DNA from: Oscillospiraceae bacterium | Lineage (GTDB): Bacteria; Bacillota; Clostridia; Oscillospirales; CAG-272 | Reading direction: 5' to 3' | NCBI GenBank assembly: GCA_015064445.1 | Contig: SVSE01000003.1 | Span: 62,001 to 126,000 of the forward strand | DNA: 64,000 bases | Translations under genes and position numbers: made by a program | The notes under the pieces: model-generated | Told to the model about the DNA's origin: nothing | Seen by the model: the letters and a program-made list of their open reading frames with translations, nothing else | Databases searched by the model: none | Shown here: positions 33,097-41,351 of the stretch, one piece after another | Layout: each line of letters opens with the position of its first letter | Numbering within the stretch: position 1 is the stretch's first letter

Positions 33097-35145
33097 ATGG
33101 CAAAATTCATTACAAACAACATACGAAATGTTTGTCTTATCGGACACAGTGGAAGCGGTAAGACCGCTACAATCGAGTCAATGCTCTGGCGTGCAGGTGC
33201 AACTGACCGTCTTGGCAGAGTTTGTGACGGAAATACTGTTTCTGACTACGACAGCGAGGAAATCAAGCGTCAAATCTCTATCGGACTTTCCGTTTGTAAC
33301 CTTGTTTGGAATGATGTTAAAATAAATCTTATCGACTGCCCAGGCTTCCTTGGCTTCGCTGGCGAGGTTGCAAGTGCGCTTCGTGTTGCTGATGCGTGCC
33401 TTATAAATGTCGATGCAAAGGCTGGTATGGAGGTCGGTACTGAAATCGGTTGGTACAACGCACTCGATGCAGGGCTTCCCCGTGCATTCTTTATCAACAA
33501 GTGCGATGATCCTGATGCGGACTTCGACAAGGTGTTTGAACAGCTAAGAGGCGAGTTTGGTAACGCACTCTGCCCTGTATTTATTCCTATCAAGGAGCCT
33601 AATGGCGTTATAATGGCAGACCTTATGACAATGAAGTGCTTCCGTTATCTCCCTAATGGCGAGCGTCAAGAGGAGGAAATGACTCCTTCAAGACTTGCAG
33701 TAGCTGAAAAATATGAGGAAATCTTCATGGAGGCTGTTGCTCAAACCAACGAGGAAATGCTTGAGAAGTTCTTTGAGGGCGAAAGATTCTCCTCCGAGGA
33801 ATGTGCAAACGCACTTCACGAGGGAATGATTACAGGCTCTATTGTTCCTGTATGGTGTGGCTCATCCGAGAATATGCGTGGAATTTACTCCATTCTTACA
33901 TCAATTGCTCAATCCTTCCCAAGACATACAGCCAAGGGCGCTGAAAAGGACATCTCCGGTGGCGATGTTGCAATTGAGCGTGAGGGCGAATGTCGCTTGT
34001 TCGTATTTAAGACAATCTCAGACCCATTCGTTGGACGCTTCTCGTTCTTTAAGGTTATGAACGGAGAGCTTAAAAAGGATATGGTTCTCAAGAATGTATC
34101 AACGGGCGCCGAAGAAAAGTTCTCAAAGATTTACACAATTTGTGGTAAGAAGCAGACCGAGGTTGACTCACTTGCTTGTGGCGATATCGGTGTTATTGCA
34201 AAGCTTTCTGGCACAAATACAAATGACACTCTCTGCGAGAAATCGCAAATGGAATATAAGAAAATCGACTTCCCTGAAGCTAATATGACAATGGCAATTA
34301 AGACCGACGGTAAGGACGAGGATAAGGTTGCAACAGCTATCGCAAAGGTGCTTGACGAGGATAAGACCGTTAAGTTTGAAAACTTTGTTGAAACTGGCGA
34401 GCTTCTTATCAAGGGAATCGGCGATGTTCACCTTGACACAGTAGTTTGCAAGCTCAAAAATAGATACGGTGTAAGCATTAAGCTTCAAACACCAAAGATT
34501 GCATACCGTGAAACAATCAAAAAGACTATTAGCGTTGAGGGCAAGCACAAAAAGCAGTCTGGTGGCGCAGGTCAGTACGGACATGTTAAAATTACATTCT
34601 CCCCTGCTGATTGCGAGGGCTTGGCATTTACAACGAGCGTTGTAGGTGGCGAGGTTCCAAAGGGATACTTCCCAGCAGTTGAAAAGGGACTTGAGGACGC
34701 AATGAAGGTTGGCGTGCTTCTCGGCTATCCTATGGTTGGACTTGGCGCAGACCTCACAGGTGGTTCATATCACGATGTTGACTCGAATGAGCTTTCATTT
34801 AAGCTTGCTGCTCGCTTGGCATACAAGGAATTGACAAACGCAAGTCCTGTTCTCCTTGAGCCTATCGGCACACTTAAGGTAAGCGTTCCTGAATCAATGA
34901 TAGGCGATATTATGGGCGACCTTAACAAGCGCCGTGGTAGAGTTCTCGGCTGGGAGCCTGATGCAAAGCGCCCAAGCTACACGGTAGTTGAGGCAGATGT
35001 TCCAAAGGCAGAAATGGTTGACTATGTTATCGCGCTTCGTGCTATGACACAGGGCAGAGGTAACTTCACATTCCACTTCGCAAGATACGAGGAGGTTCCC
35101 TCACAGCTTGCCGCAAGAGTTCCTGCAAGAGAATTAAAGGATTAA
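33097..35145 (+). CDS. EF-G-like translational GTPase (EF-G2-type paralogue)
   Basis: This 682-residue protein has the five-domain EF-G layout: a GTPase domain, domain II (about 300-390), and domains III-V, with GQYGHVKI marking domain IV. Its P-loop is GHSGSGKT (residues 16-23) rather than the GHIDAGKT of canonical EF-G. G3 is DCPG and G4 is NKCD instead of NKMD. These changes mark the EF-G-like paralogue group known in Firmicutes, distinct from the fusA gene usually in the str operon. It may aid translocation or recycling under special conditions. It is a single-gene unit. Confidence 0.85.
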   Translation: MAKFITNNIRNVCLIGHSGSGKTATIESMLWRAGATDRLGRVCDGNTVSDYDSEEIKRQISIGLSVCNLVWNDVKINLIDCPGFLGFAGEVASALRVADACLINVDAKAGMEVGTEIGWYNALDAGLPRAFFINKCDDPDADFDKVFEQLRGEFGNALCPVFIPIKEPNGVIMADLMTMKCFRYLPNGERQEEEMTPSRLAVAEKYEEIFMEAVAQTNEEMLEKFFEGERFSSEECANALHEGMITGSIVPVWCGSSENMRGIYSILTSIAQSFPRHTAKGAEKDISGGDVAIEREGECRLFVFKTISDPFVGRFSFFKVMNGELKKDMVLKNVSTGAEEKFSKIYTICGKKQTEVDSLACGDIGVIAKLSGTNTNDTLCEKSQMEYKKIDFPEANMTMAIKTDGKDEDKVATAIAKVLDEDKTVKFENFVETGELLIKGIGDVHLDTVVCKLKNRYGVSIKLQTPKIAYRETIKKTISVEGKHKKQSGGAGQYGHVKITFSPADCEGLAFTTSVVGGEVPKGYFPAVEKGLEDAMKVGVLLGYPMVGLGADLTGGSYHDVDSNELSFKLAARLAYKELTNASPVLLEPIGTLKVSVPESMIGDIMGDLNKRRGRVLGWEPDAKRPSYTVVEADVPKAEMVDYVIALRAMTQGRGNFTFHFARYEEVPSQLAARVPARELKD

Positions 35146-35152
35146 CAAAAAA

Positions 35153-35181
35153 CACTCTGTAACCGTCTTGGTTACAGAGTG
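35153..35181. terminator. Bidirectional terminator
   Basis: cactctgtaac / gttacagagtg forms a strong stem followed by T residues, between convergent genes. Confidence 0.9.
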
Positions 35182-35186
35182 ATTTT

Positions 35187-36515
35187 TTATTTTACTACTG
35201 AAATTTTTGTGTAGCCACAATGCTTCATTAGCTTGATTGCCTCAGAGGTAATCTCCTCGCCTGCTACCACAATCGAAATCGCAGGTGGGCAAAAGAAATT
35301 ACTCGATGCGCTTATTCTTCCAAGCGCATTTTCTATATCGAGCGTTTCCCTTTGAGAAAACAGCGCTTCTCTTATAGACATTTTCGCACTTGGCAGAGCA
35401 AAATCAAACACAGGTGCGCTTATTTTTTGCTTTTGAGGGATTTTCAAAAGCGCCCCCTCAAGCCTTGAAAACTCCTCGTCGGTGTTTTCCGGAGTCAGCA
35501 TCAAAACAAGATTTTCATAGTCCGACATTTCAGGGAAAATTCCGTCCTGCTCCAAAATCGAGGCAAGAGCTGTGCCTGTATAGCCATAATCGTTTGCCTT
35601 TATAACAATTTTGAGCTGGTCCTCGCCACAAAGCGTATATCCATTTTTCGCAAGGCGCTCCTTTAAAGCATTAAGCCTTGTCACAAACGCGCCAAGGCGT
35701 GCCTTATATCCGTCCGAAAGATACTCGTTTGTTTTATCGAGCGAGGCAAGGATTAAATACGACGGGCTTGTAGATGCGAAGAGTGCCATTGCGTCCTTTG
35801 CTCTGCTTACAAGCTCGGATGGTGCATTTTTCGAAATGTGAAGATACGCGCCACCTGTCAGCGTTGGCAGGGTTTTATGCGCGCTATCACAGCACATATG
35901 TGCGCCAAGGGCTATCGGATGAGAGTCCTTTTCCAAGAATTTTAGATACGCCCCGTGTGCATTATCGACCAAAAGAAGCACTCCGTGTCCTTCGCACACC
36001 TTAGCAAGCGAGGCTATATCGCAAATCCCACCAAGATAGTCAGGGCTTGTCACATATACGCAAATCGGCTTTTTGCTCGCGCCATTAAGATATGCGTCAA
36101 GTGTATCGGAGTCTATTTGACATTTTCTGTAATCATCAGCGCAAAGCCACTTGACATCGAGGTCGAGCAACGCAAGTGCGCTAATAAATGACGAATGGGC
36201 ATTTCTTGTCGCAAGAACATAGCCCTCGCCCTTAATAAGTCTTACAAGATAAAGCATCGAGCGCACGCAAAGCGACGAGCCCTCGCAGGAATACAGGCTT
36301 CGAGCTGTGTCGAAAATCGAGGAAAGATTATCCTCGCTTTCCCTTATAATTCCGTCAGACAAAAACAGTGCATCTGCCCCCGAAATCTCGGTAATATCAT
36401 ATTTTTCAAAGCCCAAGGGACCGTTTCCCTTGTGCCCTGGCATATGTAATCTTGCACTATTGCTCTCTGCATAGGCGCTTACAAAATCAAAAATAGGTGT
36501 TTTCATTTTATTCAT
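35187..36515 (-). CDS. Orn/Lys/Arg decarboxylase family protein
   Basis: The 442-residue protein opens with 'ARLHMPGHKGNG', typical of fold-type I basic amino acid decarboxylases of the Gram-positive short form. The PLP Lys is in CDSAHKTLPTLTGGAYL and the cofactor-binding Asp in VDNAHGAYL. It lacks the N-terminal wing domain of inducible E. coli enzymes, as YaaO/SpeA-type proteins do. It probably makes a polyamine or cadaverine; the substrate cannot be told apart here. Its start overlaps the end of the scfB gene by eight bases, so it is translated from the SCIFF transcript. Confidence 0.85.
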   Translation of the reverse strand: MNKMKTPIFDFVSAYAESNSARLHMPGHKGNGPLGFEKYDITEISGADALFLSDGIIRESEDNLSSIFDTARSLYSCEGSSLCVRSMLYLVRLIKGEGYVLATRNAHSSFISALALLDLDVKWLCADDYRKCQIDSDTLDAYLNGASKKPICVYVTSPDYLGGICDIASLAKVCEGHGVLLLVDNAHGAYLKFLEKDSHPIALGAHMCCDSAHKTLPTLTGGAYLHISKNAPSELVSRAKDAMALFASTSPSYLILASLDKTNEYLSDGYKARLGAFVTRLNALKERLAKNGYTLCGEDQLKIVIKANDYGYTGTALASILEQDGIFPEMSDYENLVLMLTPENTDEEFSRLEGALLKIPQKQKISAPVFDFALPSAKMSIREALFSQRETLDIENALGRISASSNFFCPPAISIVVAGEEITSEAIKLMKHCGYTKISVVK

Positions 36516-37878
36516 TTAATGCCTTGTCAATGGCAAGCATAATGGCACATTCCATTCTCTTTCTGAAAAGACGACAGCCATACTCGTAAACGCCCTTTAC
36601 ACTACCTGTTGCGTGATATGCATTAGCTGCACAGCCACCTGAGCAATAAAGCTTTGCCCAGCAGGTAGCACAATCGGGACGCGCGTAAACATTACACTGT
36701 GCGAATTCGTCCTGTGCCTCTTTGTTTGTAACTCCGTTATATATATCGCCGAGCTTATATTTTTCCTCGCCAACGAATTGGTGGCAGGGATAAAGGTCGC
36801 CCCAAGGAGTAACAGCCATATATTCTGTTCCCGAGCCACAGCCAGATATTCTTTTATAGATACATGGTCCGCCCTTTAAGTCTATCATATAGTGATAGAA
36901 GGTAAATGGCTTGCCTTCTTTTCTTCTCTGCATCATAAGTGTAGCAAGATCCTCATATTGCTTGCAAACAATAGGGAAATCCTGCTCAGTTAGCTCCTCG
37001 CTATCGCCCTTTGCACAAACAACGGGCTCCATACTAAGCTCATTAAAGCCGAGGTCAAGCATAACCTTGATGTCCTCTAAAAAGTCGGGGTTTGCGTGAG
37101 TAAATGTGCCTCTCATATAGTAATTTTTGCCACCACGCGCCTCTACGAGCCTTTGGAATTTAGGAACAATTCTCTGCCAGCTTCCGTTGCCTGCGTAGTC
37201 AACTCTATATCTATCGTGAATTTCCTGCCTTCCGTCGAGGGACAAAACGACATTACTCATCTCGCGATTTGCAAAATCAATCACATCATCATCAATCAAG
37301 ATACCATTTGTGGTAAGCGTGAATCGGAAATTCTTGTTATGCTTCTTTTCAATCTCGCGCGCATATGCCACAAGGTCCTTTATCATTTGGAAGTTCATAA
37401 GAGGCTCTCCACCGAAGAAGTCAACCTCTAAGTTGCGTCTGCTTCCCGAATTTTCAACAAGGAAATCAAGCGCTCTTTTTCCAACCTCAAGCGACATAAC
37501 TGCTCTTTCTCCGTGATACTTGCCCTGACTTGCAAAGCAATATGAGCAATTAAGGTTACAGGTATGCGCAACATGTAGGCAAAGCGCCTTTACAACGCCA
37601 GCTGTCTTTTGCTTGAGCTTATCTGCCATTCCCTCAAAGGTGTCGGGTGTAAAGAGCTTGCCACTATTTTTAAGCGAAAGCACCTGCTCATAGCACGCGT
37701 CAATCTCCTTTTCGGAAAGGTCTGAATATTTATTTTTAAGGCTATCAACAATCTCGCCTCTGCCCATCTTCTCAAAGCACTCGATTATATCATATGCCAC
37801 ATCGTCAACGATATGGACACCACCTGAGCAAATGTCAAGGACAATATTGTAGCCACCTAATTTATATTGATGTACCAT
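36508..37878 (-). CDS. scfB: SCIFF peptide maturase, radical SAM/SPASM protein
   Basis: The 456-residue enzyme carries the radical SAM motif CNLNCSYC after a strand (LCLHVAHT), the GGEP motif in FFGGEPLMNF, and a C-terminal SPASM domain with many Cys, including CATCWAKLYCSGGC. An N-terminal RiPP-recognition-like region (about 1-90) precedes it. Such enzymes form Cys-to-Thr thioether bonds in the SCIFF peptide, which is encoded upstream on the same strand at 38091-38237. The start 37878 has AGGAGG four bases upstream and is preferred over 37923. The ribosome site sits directly after a 13-bp hairpin (37889-37920) that may control translation. Confidence 0.95.
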   Translation of the reverse strand: MVHQYKLGGYNIVLDICSGGVHIVDDVAYDIIECFEKMGRGEIVDSLKNKYSDLSEKEIDACYEQVLSLKNSGKLFTPDTFEGMADKLKQKTAGVVKALCLHVAHTCNLNCSYCFASQGKYHGERAVMSLEVGKRALDFLVENSGSRRNLEVDFFGGEPLMNFQMIKDLVAYAREIEKKHNKNFRFTLTTNGILIDDDVIDFANREMSNVVLSLDGRQEIHDRYRVDYAGNGSWQRIVPKFQRLVEARGGKNYYMRGTFTHANPDFLEDIKVMLDLGFNELSMEPVVCAKGDSEELTEQDFPIVCKQYEDLATLMMQRRKEGKPFTFYHYMIDLKGGPCIYKRISGCGSGTEYMAVTPWGDLYPCHQFVGEEKYKLGDIYNGVTNKEAQDEFAQCNVYARPDCATCWAKLYCSGGCAANAYHATGSVKGVYEYGCRLFRKRMECAIMLAIDKALNE

Positions 37879-37882
37879 AAAA

Positions 37883-38017
37883 CCTCCTCTTACTTTTTCT
37901 TTAAGAGAAGAAAAAGTAAGCAAAAAGAAACTAAAACTAAATCAAAATACACAAGCCTCCTCTTACTCCCTTCAAGAGAAGAAAAGTAAGCAAAAAGAAA
38001 CTAAAACTAAATCAAAA
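37883..38017 (-). repeat. Tandem duplicated leader of scfB with hairpin
   Basis: Bases 37883-37947 and 37956-38017 are diverged direct copies of about 63 bp. Each copy has AGGAGG, a stem (cttac...gtaag) and the tail gtttctttttg. In the copy next to scfB the stem is a 13-bp perfect pair with a 6-base loop (37889-37920) ending at the ribosome site. In the distal copy it is shorter and no ATG follows the AGGAGG. It resembles a translational control element duplicated in tandem. Confidence 0.75.
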
Positions 38018-38042
38018 GCTAAATTACCTTAGCCCTTTTGAT

Positions 38043-38073
38043 AAAAAAACTGTTTGCCCTTCGACAAACAGTC
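38043..38073 (-). terminator. Terminator/attenuator after scfA
   Basis: gactgtttgtc / gggcaaacagt forms a hairpin followed by seven T residues on the minus strand, between scfA and scfB. It would give more scfA than scfB transcript. Confidence 0.8.
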
Positions 38074-38090
38074 TTTTGTATATGTGCAAA

Positions 38091-38237
38091 TTATTTGTCG
38101 CTATTCTCGCACTGCTGGTTAGCTATACCACAGCTTGTCTTGCAAGCAGACTGGCAAGATGTCTGGCATTCGCCACAGCCACCATTTTTAGCGCTTTCGC
38201 AAAGATTTGCAGTTTCAATTGTCTTAATGTGTTCCAT
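38091..38237 (-). CDS. scfA: SCIFF ribosomal peptide precursor (six cysteines in forty-five)
   Basis: A 48-residue peptide starts at 38237 with GGAGG nine bases upstream. It opens MEHIKTIETANLC and ends with the SCIFF core CGECQTSCQSACKTSCG followed by NQQC. The standard six Cys are residues 21, 24, 28, 32, 36 and 43; Cys13 is an extra one. The peptide is the substrate of the adjacent radical SAM maturase, which builds thioether links. A TTGACT/TATACT promoter lies just after alaS and a terminator separates it from scfB. SCIFF is near-universal in Clostridia but its biological role is not settled. Confidence 0.95.
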   Translation of the reverse strand: MEHIKTIETANLCESAKNGGCGECQTSCQSACKTSCGIANQQCENSDK

Positions 38238-38271
38238 TGTTCTATCCTCCGTAAAACTTTTTATCAATGAA

Positions 38272-38300
38272 AGTATATCACACTCTTAAAATAAAGTCAA
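38272..38300 (-). promoter_or_regulatory. Promoter for the SCIFF operon
   Basis: On the minus strand TTGACT, 17 bases, TATACT, 34 bases before the scfA start. Confidence 0.7.
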
Positions 38301-38310
38301 GAGTTTTATA

Positions 38311-40935
38311 TTATTTTATATTGGAGATAAGCTCATCTACAAGCGAAAGTGCATCGGCAATTTTTGAGATATCGCGTCCACCACTCATTGCGCTGTCAGG
38401 ACGACCACCGCCCTTACCACCTGTTACTGCACTAACCTCACGCAAGATATTACCTGCGTGTGCGCCCTTTGCTACTGCATCCTTACCACATACTGCGATA
38501 AAGTTGAGCTTTTCGCCCGAATGAATAGCAAATACAGCCACAGCACTCGCATTTTTATCCTTAATGCTATCGCCAAGTGAGCGAACTGCGTCAACGCTCA
38601 TATCTCCAAGGTCAGAGGTAATAACGGAAATTCCGTTAACCACCTTTGCGCCATTTACAAGCTCGCTAACACGAGAGTTAGCCATTTTTGAGTTCAAGCT
38701 TTCGATTTCACGCTTGAGCGCCTTAACCTCATCCTGAACACCAAGTGCGCGCTTTGCAATATCGTTTTCGTTTTGGCACTTAAGCTCCTTCGCTGTATCA
38801 CGAATAAGCGCTTCCTTATCAGAGAGAAGCTCCAAAACTCCGTAGCCTGTTGTAGCCTCAATTCTACGAACGCCTGCTGCAACACTGCTTTCAGAGATAA
38901 TCTTGAACATACCAGCCTTAGCAGTATTATCAATGTGAGTACCACCACAAAGCTCGGTTGAGAAGTCGCCCATCTTAACCATACGAACAACCTTACCGTA
39001 CTTTTCGCCAAAGAGAGCCATTGCTCCACTCTTGCGTGCTGTATCAATATCGGTTTCAATGGTATCTACTGGCTCGCCATTTAAAATGTGTGCGTTTACA
39101 ATTGCCTCAACGCGTGCAATCTCTTCCTTTGTAAGTGCTGAGAAGTGTGTGAAGTCAAATCTGCCGATTTTGTCATCAACATATGAGCCGCTCTGCTCAA
39201 CATGTGAGCCAAGAACTGCACGAAGTGCTGCCTGAAGGAGGTGTACTGACGAGTGGTTTCTCGCAATTGCCTGTCTTCTTTCCTTGTCAACTGTACCGTT
39301 AAGAGTGTCGCCAACCTTAACGCTTCCGCTTTCTACTGTGCAAAGATGAACAAATACGCCATCGTGCTTCTTTGTATCATTTACTGTAAGTGTAGCATTT
39401 TCGTTTTCGAGAGAGCCTGTATCGCCAACCTGTCCACCACCCTCGCCATAGAACGCTGTGGTATCAAGAACGATAGAGCACTCGCCCTCGTCAATTTTGT
39501 CAAGAGTCTCGCCATTTTCGCCGATAATTGCAAGAACCTTACCGCTTGCAACGGTTGCGCCATAGCCAACAAACTCGGTCTTTGGCAAATCAAGTGCGCT
39601 GTCCTTATTGTCCCAGCCACCGATATTTGCTCTTGCCTCTCTTGCCCTCTGTCTTTGCTCAGCCATAAGAGTCTTAAACTCCTCCTCGCCGATTTCAAGA
39701 CCGTTTTCCTGTGCGATTTCTCTTGTTAGGTCGATTGGGAAGCCGAAGGTGTCATAAAGCTTGAATGCGTCAGCACCAGAGATTTCCTTTGCGCCCTTTG
39801 CTTTCGCGTCGGAAACAAGAGTATCAAGAATTGAAAGACCTTGGTCTATTGTTGTATCAAAGCGCTCCTCCTCAAGAGAAAGAACCTTTTTAATATAATC
39901 TGCCTTTTCCTTAAGCTCTGGATAAGCATCGCCACTTTCGCCGATAGCAACCTCGCACATATCAACGAGGAATGGACGGTCAATTCCAAGGAGCTTACCG
40001 TGACGGCAAGCGCGTCTTATAATTCTACGAAGAACATAACCCCTGCCCTCGTTTGAAGGGATAACACCATCGCTTATCATAAATGTAGCGCTTCTTGTAT
40101 GGTCGGTTACAACACGGATTGAGATGTCGTTATTTGCATCATCTCCGTACTTTTTGCCCGAAATAACGCACACAGTGTCAATGATTTTACGAATCGAGTC
40201 AACCTCGAACATATTGTCAACGCCCTGCATTACGCAAGCGAGTCTTTCAAGTCCCATACCGGTATCAATATTCTTTTGAGCGAGCTCTGTATAGTTACCG
40301 TTACCGTCGTTATTAAACTGTGAGAATACATTGTTCCAGATTTCCATGAATCTATCGCAATCACAGCCAGGCTTACAGTCAGGCGAGCCACAGCCGTACT
40401 TGATTCCACGGTCAAAGTAAATCTCCGAGCAAGGTCCACAAGGTCCACTTCCGTGCTCCCAGAAGTTGTCAGCCTTGCCAAGACGAACGATGTGAGCAGG
40501 ATTTACACCGATTTTGTTTGCCCAAATATCGTATGCCTCCTCATCATTCTCGTAGATTGATGGCCAAAGAAGGTCTGATGGGATTTCGAGAGTCTTTGTC
40601 AAGAACTCCCAAGCCCACTCTATTGCCTCGTTTTTGAAGTAGTCACCAAAGCTGAAGTTGCCGAGCATTTCGAAGAATGTGCCGTGACGCGCTGTGTGTC
40701 CTACTCTTTCAAGGTCAGGAGTACGAATACACTTTTGGCAGGTGGTAACTCTGTTTTTTGGTGGGATAACCTCGCCTGTAAAGAACTTCTTCATTGGCGC
40801 CATTCCAGAGTTGATAAGCAAAAGTGACTTATCGTTGTTTGGAACGAGCGAGAAGGATGGCAAGCGAAGGTGCTCCTTGCTTTCAAAAAACGAAAGATAT
40901 TTTTCTCTCAATTCGTTAAGTGATGTCCATTTCAT
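38311..40935 (-). CDS. alaS: Alanyl-tRNA synthetase
   Basis: The 874-residue protein has the full class II AlaRS layout. The catalytic domain shows LVPNNDKSLLLINSGMAP and GHTARHGTFFEMLGNFSFGDY. A tRNA-binding middle domain, the HNHSS editing site (ARNHSSVHLL), the CGGTHI zinc/editing motif and a C-terminal oligomerisation domain with GGGRPDSAMSGG follow. It charges tRNA-Ala. ATG 40935 fits the usual MKWTSL opening; a TTG at 40941 has better ribosome-site spacing (aaggacacaTTG) and is a possible alternative. No T-box is seen upstream. Confidence 0.97.
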   Translation of the reverse strand: MKWTSLNELREKYLSFFESKEHLRLPSFSLVPNNDKSLLLINSGMAPMKKFFTGEVIPPKNRVTTCQKCIRTPDLERVGHTARHGTFFEMLGNFSFGDYFKNEAIEWAWEFLTKTLEIPSDLLWPSIYENDEEAYDIWANKIGVNPAHIVRLGKADNFWEHGSGPCGPCSEIYFDRGIKYGCGSPDCKPGCDCDRFMEIWNNVFSQFNNDGNGNYTELAQKNIDTGMGLERLACVMQGVDNMFEVDSIRKIIDTVCVISGKKYGDDANNDISIRVVTDHTRSATFMISDGVIPSNEGRGYVLRRIIRRACRHGKLLGIDRPFLVDMCEVAIGESGDAYPELKEKADYIKKVLSLEEERFDTTIDQGLSILDTLVSDAKAKGAKEISGADAFKLYDTFGFPIDLTREIAQENGLEIGEEEFKTLMAEQRQRAREARANIGGWDNKDSALDLPKTEFVGYGATVASGKVLAIIGENGETLDKIDEGECSIVLDTTAFYGEGGGQVGDTGSLENENATLTVNDTKKHDGVFVHLCTVESGSVKVGDTLNGTVDKERRQAIARNHSSVHLLQAALRAVLGSHVEQSGSYVDDKIGRFDFTHFSALTKEEIARVEAIVNAHILNGEPVDTIETDIDTARKSGAMALFGEKYGKVVRMVKMGDFSTELCGGTHIDNTAKAGMFKIISESSVAAGVRRIEATTGYGVLELLSDKEALIRDTAKELKCQNENDIAKRALGVQDEVKALKREIESLNSKMANSRVSELVNGAKVVNGISVITSDLGDMSVDAVRSLGDSIKDKNASAVAVFAIHSGEKLNFIAVCGKDAVAKGAHAGNILREVSAVTGGKGGGRPDSAMSGGRDISKIADALSLVDELISNIK

Positions 40936-40979
40936 ATACAATGTGTCCTTTCAACATCAAATTCAAAAATTTCCTATAT

Positions 40980-41008
40980 ATTTTAGCACGCATTTTATTT
41001 TTTGTCAA
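40980..41008 (-). promoter_or_regulatory. Sigma-A promoter for alaS
   Basis: On the minus strand TTGACA, 17 bases, TAAAAT. The adjoining 41010-41230 has no gene or leader RNA I can support. Confidence 0.65.
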
Positions 41009-41231
41009 TAATGTTTGTAAAATATTGATTTATTCTTTTGTGAAGCGGTTTTTTTCGCTCTCGGTTTTGCCTTGTAAAACCCCGAAAAACGCACACAGGT
41101 CGGCACTTTTTGCCATTTTGATGGTATTTTTGTATCGTTTTTGAAAAGGCAAAAGTTTTTCCTGCGCCTCTCCATCGCGCTTGGCAATCAAAATTGGTCT
41201 TCTATTTAATGGCTCGAATTTCGAAATTTCC

Positions 41232-41260
41232 TTGACAAAAGAAAAGTTATATAGTATAAT
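41232..41260 (+). promoter_or_regulatory. Consensus promoter for the 1019-residue surface protein
   Basis: TTGACA, 17 bases, TATAAT, a perfect sigma-A promoter, with a 90-base leader before the start. Confidence 0.85.
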
Positions 41261-41351
41261 TGTTATATATAATGCCATAACTGCGCCTATTTGCGCGTTG
41301 ATTTTTGGTAATTTTACTCAAATTATTCACCGTAAGGTTAAAGGAGATATC

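Noticed and set aside
37883..38017. CRISPR-like repeat
   Set aside because: Only two diverged copies without uniform spacers; they are leader duplicates.
40936..41180. Possible T-box leader of alaS
   Set aside because: No T-box consensus or specifier stem; the promoter lies only about 45 bases before the start.
41030..41278. 82-codon leftward open frame upstream of alaS
   Set aside because: No ribosome site, basic low-complexity product, overlaps the promoter of the neighbouring gene.
41181..41351. Upstream extension of the large surface protein
   Set aside because: It contains the promoter and leader, and the signal peptide begins at 41352 after AAGGAG.
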